A stretch of 64,000 nucleotides of DNA from Silene conica (Eukaryota > Streptophyta > Magnoliopsida > Caryophyllales > Caryophyllaceae), in contig CM055311.2 in assembly GCA_029255685.2 (NCBI GenBank), forward strand, positions 16,514,952-16,578,951, read 5' to 3'. The position numbers and the translations under genes were made by a program. Positions 59,599-64,000 of the stretch are shown here, in pieces. Under the pieces are notes generated by a model that was not told where the DNA came from, searched no databases, and worked only from the letters and a program-made list of their open reading frames with translations. How positions within the stretch are numbered: the first letter of the stretch is position 1; each line of letters begins with the position of its first letter.

Positions 59599-60700
59599 GA
59601 CACTCTACAGACGTTCTTTCTCAGGACAATGGTTGAGGTGTTTAAGCAAAACCGAAGCTGCTGAAGCCATGCACGAAGCTCATTCTGGCATTTGTGGTGC
59701 TCATCAATCCGGGCCTAAACTTTATGACCGTGTAAAGAGAATGGGGTATTACTGGCCAACCATGATACAAGATTGCTTGGATTTAGCGAAAAAGTGTGAA
59801 CCTTGTCAATTTTATGCAAACTTCATACACCAACCTCTAGAGCCATTACACCCTACTGTTTCTTCATGGCCTTTTGAAGCTTGGGGACTTGACGTTGTGG
59901 GACCTCTTGTTCCAAAAGCCTCTAATGGACACGAATACATTCTCGCAGGTACTGACTACTTCTCAAAATGGGCAGAAGCAATCACACTACGAGAGGTGAA
60001 AAAAGAAAATGTTGTAGACTTCATTCGAACACAGATCATCTTCAGGTATGGCGTACCGCAGCGTATCACAACTGACAACGGGAAACAATTCTTCAACCAT
60101 CTCATGAGAAGTTTGAGTGAGAAATTCAATTTCAAACAATACAGGTCATCAATGTACAACGCTCCTGCAAATGGTTTGGCTGAAGCCTTTAATAAGACCC
60201 TTTGCAACTTGTTGAGGAAAGTAGTAGCGAAGTCCAAACGAGACTGGCATGAAAGAATTGGCGAAACATTATGGGCGTATCGTACCACATACAAAACACC
60301 TACTCAAGCAACACCGTATGCGTTGGTATATGGAGTGGAAGCCGTGTTACCATTGGAGTTGCAAATCCCTTCCTTACGCATTGCTATTCAGGAGGGACTC
60401 ACGGAAGATGAAAATGACAAGTTGCGGTTGGCAGAGTTAGAAGCTCTCGATGAAAAAAGATTGGAGGCTCAGCAAAAGCTCAAGTGCTACCAAGCAAGGA
60501 TGTCACGCGCATTCAACAAAAAGGTGCGCCCTCGTTCTTTCCAAGTAGGAGACATGGTACTTGCGGTACGAAGACCAATTATCACTTCTCACAAGCCAGT
60601 AGGTAAATTCACCTCTAAGTGGGATGGCCCATACGTCGTGAAGGAGGTCTACACAATGGTGCCTACAAAATCGTGGATAAAGATGGTGTTCACGTAGGCC
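59599..60700 (+). pseudogene. Tat integrase (fossil, beyond the copia insertion)
   Basis: A zinc-binding part (HEAHSGICGAH and CEPCQFY) leads into the catalytic core with LDVVGP, TTDNGKQF and NGLAEAFNK carrying the D, D, E residues. A C-terminal part with SFQVGDMVLAVRRP and KWDGPYVV follows. No chromodomain. It is separated from the upstream pol part by the copia element. Confidence 0.9.
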
Positions 60701-60819
60701 CAATCAATGGGAAGTTTCTGAAGCGCTACTATTCCTAAACTTCAACGTTGAAGGCTCCTAAGCAAGAGGATAAACTGCATCCAAAAAAACACACAAAAAA
60801 AAAAAATAATCCTTCTATC

Positions 60820-61170
60820 TTTTATGAACTACGTTTGCTTGATCTTGTAAAGTATTTCGTGCTTTACAGGTACGTAGGCAGCTTGGGTGAACATGTAGCT
60901 CAAGTGCAGCCACACCTTCAAAAAAATAAAAATCCTACCCTTTCATCTTTCATGAACTACGTCGGCTTGATCTTGTAAAGTATTTTGTGCTTTATAAGTA
61001 CATAGGCAGCTTGGGTGAACATGTAGCTCAAGTGCAGCCACACCTTCAAACAAACCACATCCATCCCTGAACTACGTTGGCTTGATCTTGCAAGTTGTCA
61101 CATTGTCAGCTTTGCGAGTACGTAGGCAATTTGAGCAAACACTTTGTTCAAGTGCAGCCACACCACAAAA
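60820..61170 (+). repeat. tandem repeats with TACGTAGGCAGC, Tat 3' region (copy C)
   Basis: Three units of 100-125 bases with ATGAACTACGTCGGCTTGAT, GGTACGTAGGCAGCTTGGG and CAAGTGCAGCCACACC. They are the counterpart of 32012-32330. Confidence 0.85.
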
Positions 61171-61549
61171 TCAAAAAATAAAAAAAGAGAAAAATTGCTC
61201 CTGGCCCGCCAGAGTTTAAACTGTGAACGGCTAAATAAATTGCATTATGATTATTTGCCTGCATAAGTCAAATGCAATGGAAGTATGGTAAATAAGCTGC
61301 ATGTATATTAAAAAAGTTTAAAGCATACAAATCTTAGAAGCAATTGGTCCATTGGACTACAAAAAAGGGGGAAGGGCGAAAGCTAGATAATTTGACAATC
61401 CAAAGGCCTACGGGTCAACATCAAGAGAAGCACACATCACTTCTAGTTGGACCCTTTGCTCCTCAAGTAAGGCTTCCTCTTCAGGATCCAAGACTGGGAT
61501 ACTGTCAAGCTCGGCTAATTCTCTCTCTGATTTATTTGTGAGAAAATAG
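61171..61549 (+). other. non-coding 3' region of Tat copy C
   Basis: No gene. It ends at the CACTA element, whose likely 3-bp target site is TAG (61547-61549). Confidence 0.5.
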
Positions 61550-61866
61550 CACTACAAGAATACACAAAACAGGCGACGGAAAAATGGCGACTGAATGGTG
61601 TAGTCGCCAATTTGGCGACTGAAGGGTAAGTTTGGCGACTGAAAACAGTCGCTATTTTGGCGACTGTAAGTTTTCCCAAACTTTTTTCCACCGACACAAA
61701 TTGGCGACTGAAATAAAATTTTGGCGACTGATTTCAGTCGCCAATTATAGCGCCAAAAGTTGGCGTCTTACGATACAGTCGCCAAATAGTCTTATTGCAG
61801 TCGCCAAATTGGCGACTGTATCCCCCAGTCGCCAAAATTACTAATGCAGTCGCCAATTTCCGCGAT
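61550..61866 (+). repeat. CACTA terminus and subterminal GGCGACTG repeats
   Basis: After CACTACAAGAA there are seven copies of TGGCGACTG in the plus sense and six of AGTCGCCA in the minus sense, plus variants, within 290 bases. Several form inverted pairs (TTGGCGACTG and CAGTCGCCAA). In En/Spm such repeats bind the TnpA-like protein. Confidence 0.9.
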
Positions 61867-62582
61867 AATTAAATCAGAAACTTGCATCCCCTTCATTATT
61901 CGCAAACCCAAACAACATTAAAACACAAAACGCAAACCACTCGTCAAACCACCCGTCACCAACACCCACTTACACACCTAACCCACCACCCGCCGCCACC
62001 ACCCGCCACCACCGCGTCACTAGCCGCTGCCACCGCCGCCACTTGCACCTTCATTTATCGAATTAAAGGTTTGTTGTTCCTTTTAGTTTAATTTCAGTTT
62101 TTAATTTTATTTTTGTTTTGTTTTGTCGATTTAGTAATGTAGTAGCCAATTAGGATCGTCTTAGCTTATTAGGTTGTAGTAGCCAATTATGATGTTAACT
62201 AGATAAATTGGGGGTTAGGGTTTATATGAAATTGGGGGTTAGGGTTTATATGTCGATTAAGACGAGTTTTTTTGCCTTATTAATGTTGTTATGCTTATAA
62301 TTGTTAGTTAATTATGTCAAATTAGATATTAGGGTTTATAAAAATTGGCGATTTTTTGATAAGTTATTATTTGGGGTGTGTAAATTATGGTTGTTTAAGT
62401 TAATTAGTGTGTAAATATAAATCGCCTTAGTTTATTAGGTTGTAAATAATGGAGATTTTTGATGTTAGTGTTTATAAATAATGAAGATTTTTGATAAGTT
62501 GTTATTATCCTATATATGATTAAGGTTGTTGTTTAAGTCATGATTGTTGAAAGTTAATTTATGAATTTATGTTTAGATTAAA
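61867..62582 (+). promoter_or_regulatory. 5' leader of the CACTA transposase
   Basis: A C/A-rich stretch (CCACCACCCGCCGCC type, 61920-62040) suggests the 5' UTR. A possible 5'-UTR intron runs from AAAG/GTTTGTTG (about 62069) towards the ATG. ATTGGGGGTTAGGGTTTATA is duplicated at about 62207 and 62232. No other gene is seen. Confidence 0.45.
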
Positions 62583-64000
62583 ATGAAGAGATTGGAACGT
62601 TCATGGATGTATGATGGAAGGGTTGGTATTAAGAAGAAACGTCCTAATGCTAGGTTTATAGAGGGTGTTGCTGAGTTTATTGAATTTGCTAAGCAACAAG
62701 ATGAATATAACTCGGTAGAAAATCAACTTAGGTGTCCTTGTAACAAATGTAAAAACATGAAATACGCAATTGTCCTTGAGGTACAAGAACATCTCTACAC
62801 AAACGGGTTTTGTCCAAATTATTATAATTGGATTTCTCATGGGGAAGTATATTCTCCAATTAACGAACAACCTCACATCCAACCTCACATCCAACATCTT
62901 GATGAGAGCCCATATAGAGATATGATTGTTGATGCGTTGGAGTACAATGTTCTCAATGATGATGACCGTCGAGGTATGAATGAAGAACAACCTCCAAATC
63001 CCCAAGCAAAGGCATTTTTTGACATGTTAAAAGCTGCGGAACAACCTTTATACGAAGGGAGCAAAATGTTATTATTACAAGCGGCCTCTAGGATAGTAAC
63101 CTTGAAGTGTGAGAATAATATGTCATTTAATGCCGTTGATGGTATTGCTTCTCTGCTTGAGGATGCTATCCCCGAAGATAATGTCATGACTCGAAGTTTC
63201 TACAATAAAAAAAATTAGTTAAAGGACTCCAGTTACCGCATCAAAAGATTGATGCATGTCCCGAAGGATGTATGCTCTTTTGGAAAGATGATGCGTTGCT
63301 TGACAAGTGCAAAAAATGTGGAAGGGATAAATTTCAGACAAGTGATGGAGAAGTTGTTTTGAAACCTAAAAAAGGCAACAAGAGTAATAGAAGGGGTCAA
63401 AAGTGTAAGAAACCAATAGCAGAGAACCAATTAATTTACCTTCCTCTTTCCCCAAGACTTCAAAGAATTTATTCTACCAAAAAAATTTCCGAACACATGA
63501 CATGGCACAAAGAAAATCCGCGTACTCCGGGTAAGATGTGTCATCCAAGTGACGGGGAAGAATGGAAACGTTTTCATCAGATGTATCCTGAATTTGCCGC
63601 GGAACCCCGGAATGTGCGACTTGGCTTGTGTACGGATGGATTTAGTCCTTTTACCCAATTTGGTAAGAAATACTCTTGTTGGCCCGTAATGGTCACACCA
63701 TACAACTTACCCCCTTGGTTATGTATGAAAAGGGAATCTATTTTCTTGTCTCTCATTATTCCCGGGCCGAAAAATCCGAAAGGGCATTTGGATGTTTATT
63801 TACAACCATTAGTGGAAGAATTGAGACAATTGTGGAAAGTTGGGGTGGAAACATATGACGTTTTCAGAAAGAAAAATTTTCAACTTAGAGCTTCACTTTT
63901 GTGGACAATAAACGATTTTCCCGCATATGGTATGCTATCCGGTTGGGCTACTGCGGGACAGAAAGCATGTCCTCATTGCATGGGTGAAAGTAAAGCTTTT
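62583..64000 (+). pseudogene. CACTA Tnp2-type transposase (partial; one apparent frameshift)
   Basis: Starting at ATG 62583, the first 211 codons hold the transposase-associated N-terminal domain (RSWMYDGR, FIEFAKQQ, CPCNKCKN, HLYTNGFCPNYYNW). The frame then stops at an 8-A run (63207-63214). One base shifted, the protein continues open to the end of the window with the Tnp2 catalytic domain: LPHQKIDACPEGCMLFWKDD, CKKCGRDKF, LGLCTDGFSPF, then IPGPKNPKG and TINDFPAYGMLSGW, ACPHCMG. The change is a single base in a homopolymer. It could be a true recent loss or a sequencing error; everything else is intact. The protein cuts and joins the CACTA ends. Confidence 0.9.

Larger units (their letters stand above)
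43931..61549 (+). mobile_element. Ty3/Tat retrotransposon copy C, split by copia and CACTA elements
   Basis: A 5' LTR (43931-44583), gag, protease-bearing ORF, RT-RNase H plus a second RNase H up to 51009, integrase at 59599-60700, and tandem repeats in the 3' region (60820-61170). A copia element (51015-59593, TSD AAGGG) lies between RNase H and integrase, and a CACTA element starts at 61550, so the 3' LTR is not seen. The second, archaeal-type RNase H and the 3' tandem repeats mark the Tat lineage. Gag and RT have a few breaks. The base before the LTR gives GTACC (43926-43930) as the likely target duplication. Confidence 0.9.
61550..64000 (+). mobile_element. CACTA (En/Spm) DNA transposon, 5' part
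   Basis: It begins CACTACAAGAA, a standard CACTA terminus, followed by dense subterminal repeats (61571-61855), a C-rich leader (61920-62060) and a Tnp2-type transposase from 62583 that runs out of the window. The likely 3-bp target site is TAG. It is inserted in the 3' region of Tat copy C. The transposase is nearly intact, so the element is young or may still be active. Confidence 0.93.

Overview
This is a stretch of plant nuclear DNA, most likely from a eudicot with a repeat-rich genome. Two intron-bearing plant genes sit close together in a region of about 8 kb: an At4g10955-like lipase (14849-15977, minus) and a UDP-glucose 4-epimerase (18066-22650, minus). Almost everything else is transposable-element DNA, much of it nested. 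Motifs such as ACGGAGTA and the mix of elements would fit Caryophyllales, but I cannot fix the species.

Left part, 1-14713: a nest read from its edge. A Ty3-type element with a protease but no visible pol (1-4546) sits in a hAT transposon (4547-5574). The hAT sits in the gag of a minus-strand Ty1-copia element (5575-9168). That copia sits in another minus-strand copia (9169-14262), which also holds a small chromodomain-type Ty3 element (10333-13815, TSD GACTG). The small Ty3 element itself carries a 503-bp Mutator-like element made of GGACACGG repeats (12411-12913).

Middle, 14849-29111: the two host genes and an unidentified exon-like piece (17562-17760). These are followed by AT-rich DNA with a 5'-truncated LINE tail, a TIR element, a Helitron 3' end, a Stowaway-like MITE and a decayed mariner transposase.

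Right part, 29488-64000: two copies of one Ty3/Tat family, A (29488-39751) and C (from 43931). Copy A has gag and two LTRs about 4 percent apart, but no pol. It has long tandem-repeat arrays in its 3' region and a copia element (34059-38564) inserted there. Between A and C lie a solo-LTR-like sequence and a 3.4-kb non-autonomous Helitron (40371-43725), which holds a SINE with a 13-bp target duplication. Copy C holds gag, protease, RT, RNase H, a second RNase H and integrase. It is split by a whole-looking copia element (51015-59593) with two identical 999-bp LTRs, a perfect 5-bp target duplication (AAGGG) and one open 1342-codon gag-pol frame. A CACTA transposon (from 61550) then interrupts the 3' region of C and runs out of the window with a nearly intact Tnp2 transposase.

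The most unusual signal is a paired 12-nt motif (GGTCGGTCGACC, GGTCGACCGACC or GGTCGGCCGACC). The two copies of a pair start 21 nt apart in nine of ten cases. It occurs in two unrelated retroelements: the 3' region and LTR of the Ty3-type element at 1-4546, and the 5' leader of the young copia element. No search was run; all calls are by reading the sequence.
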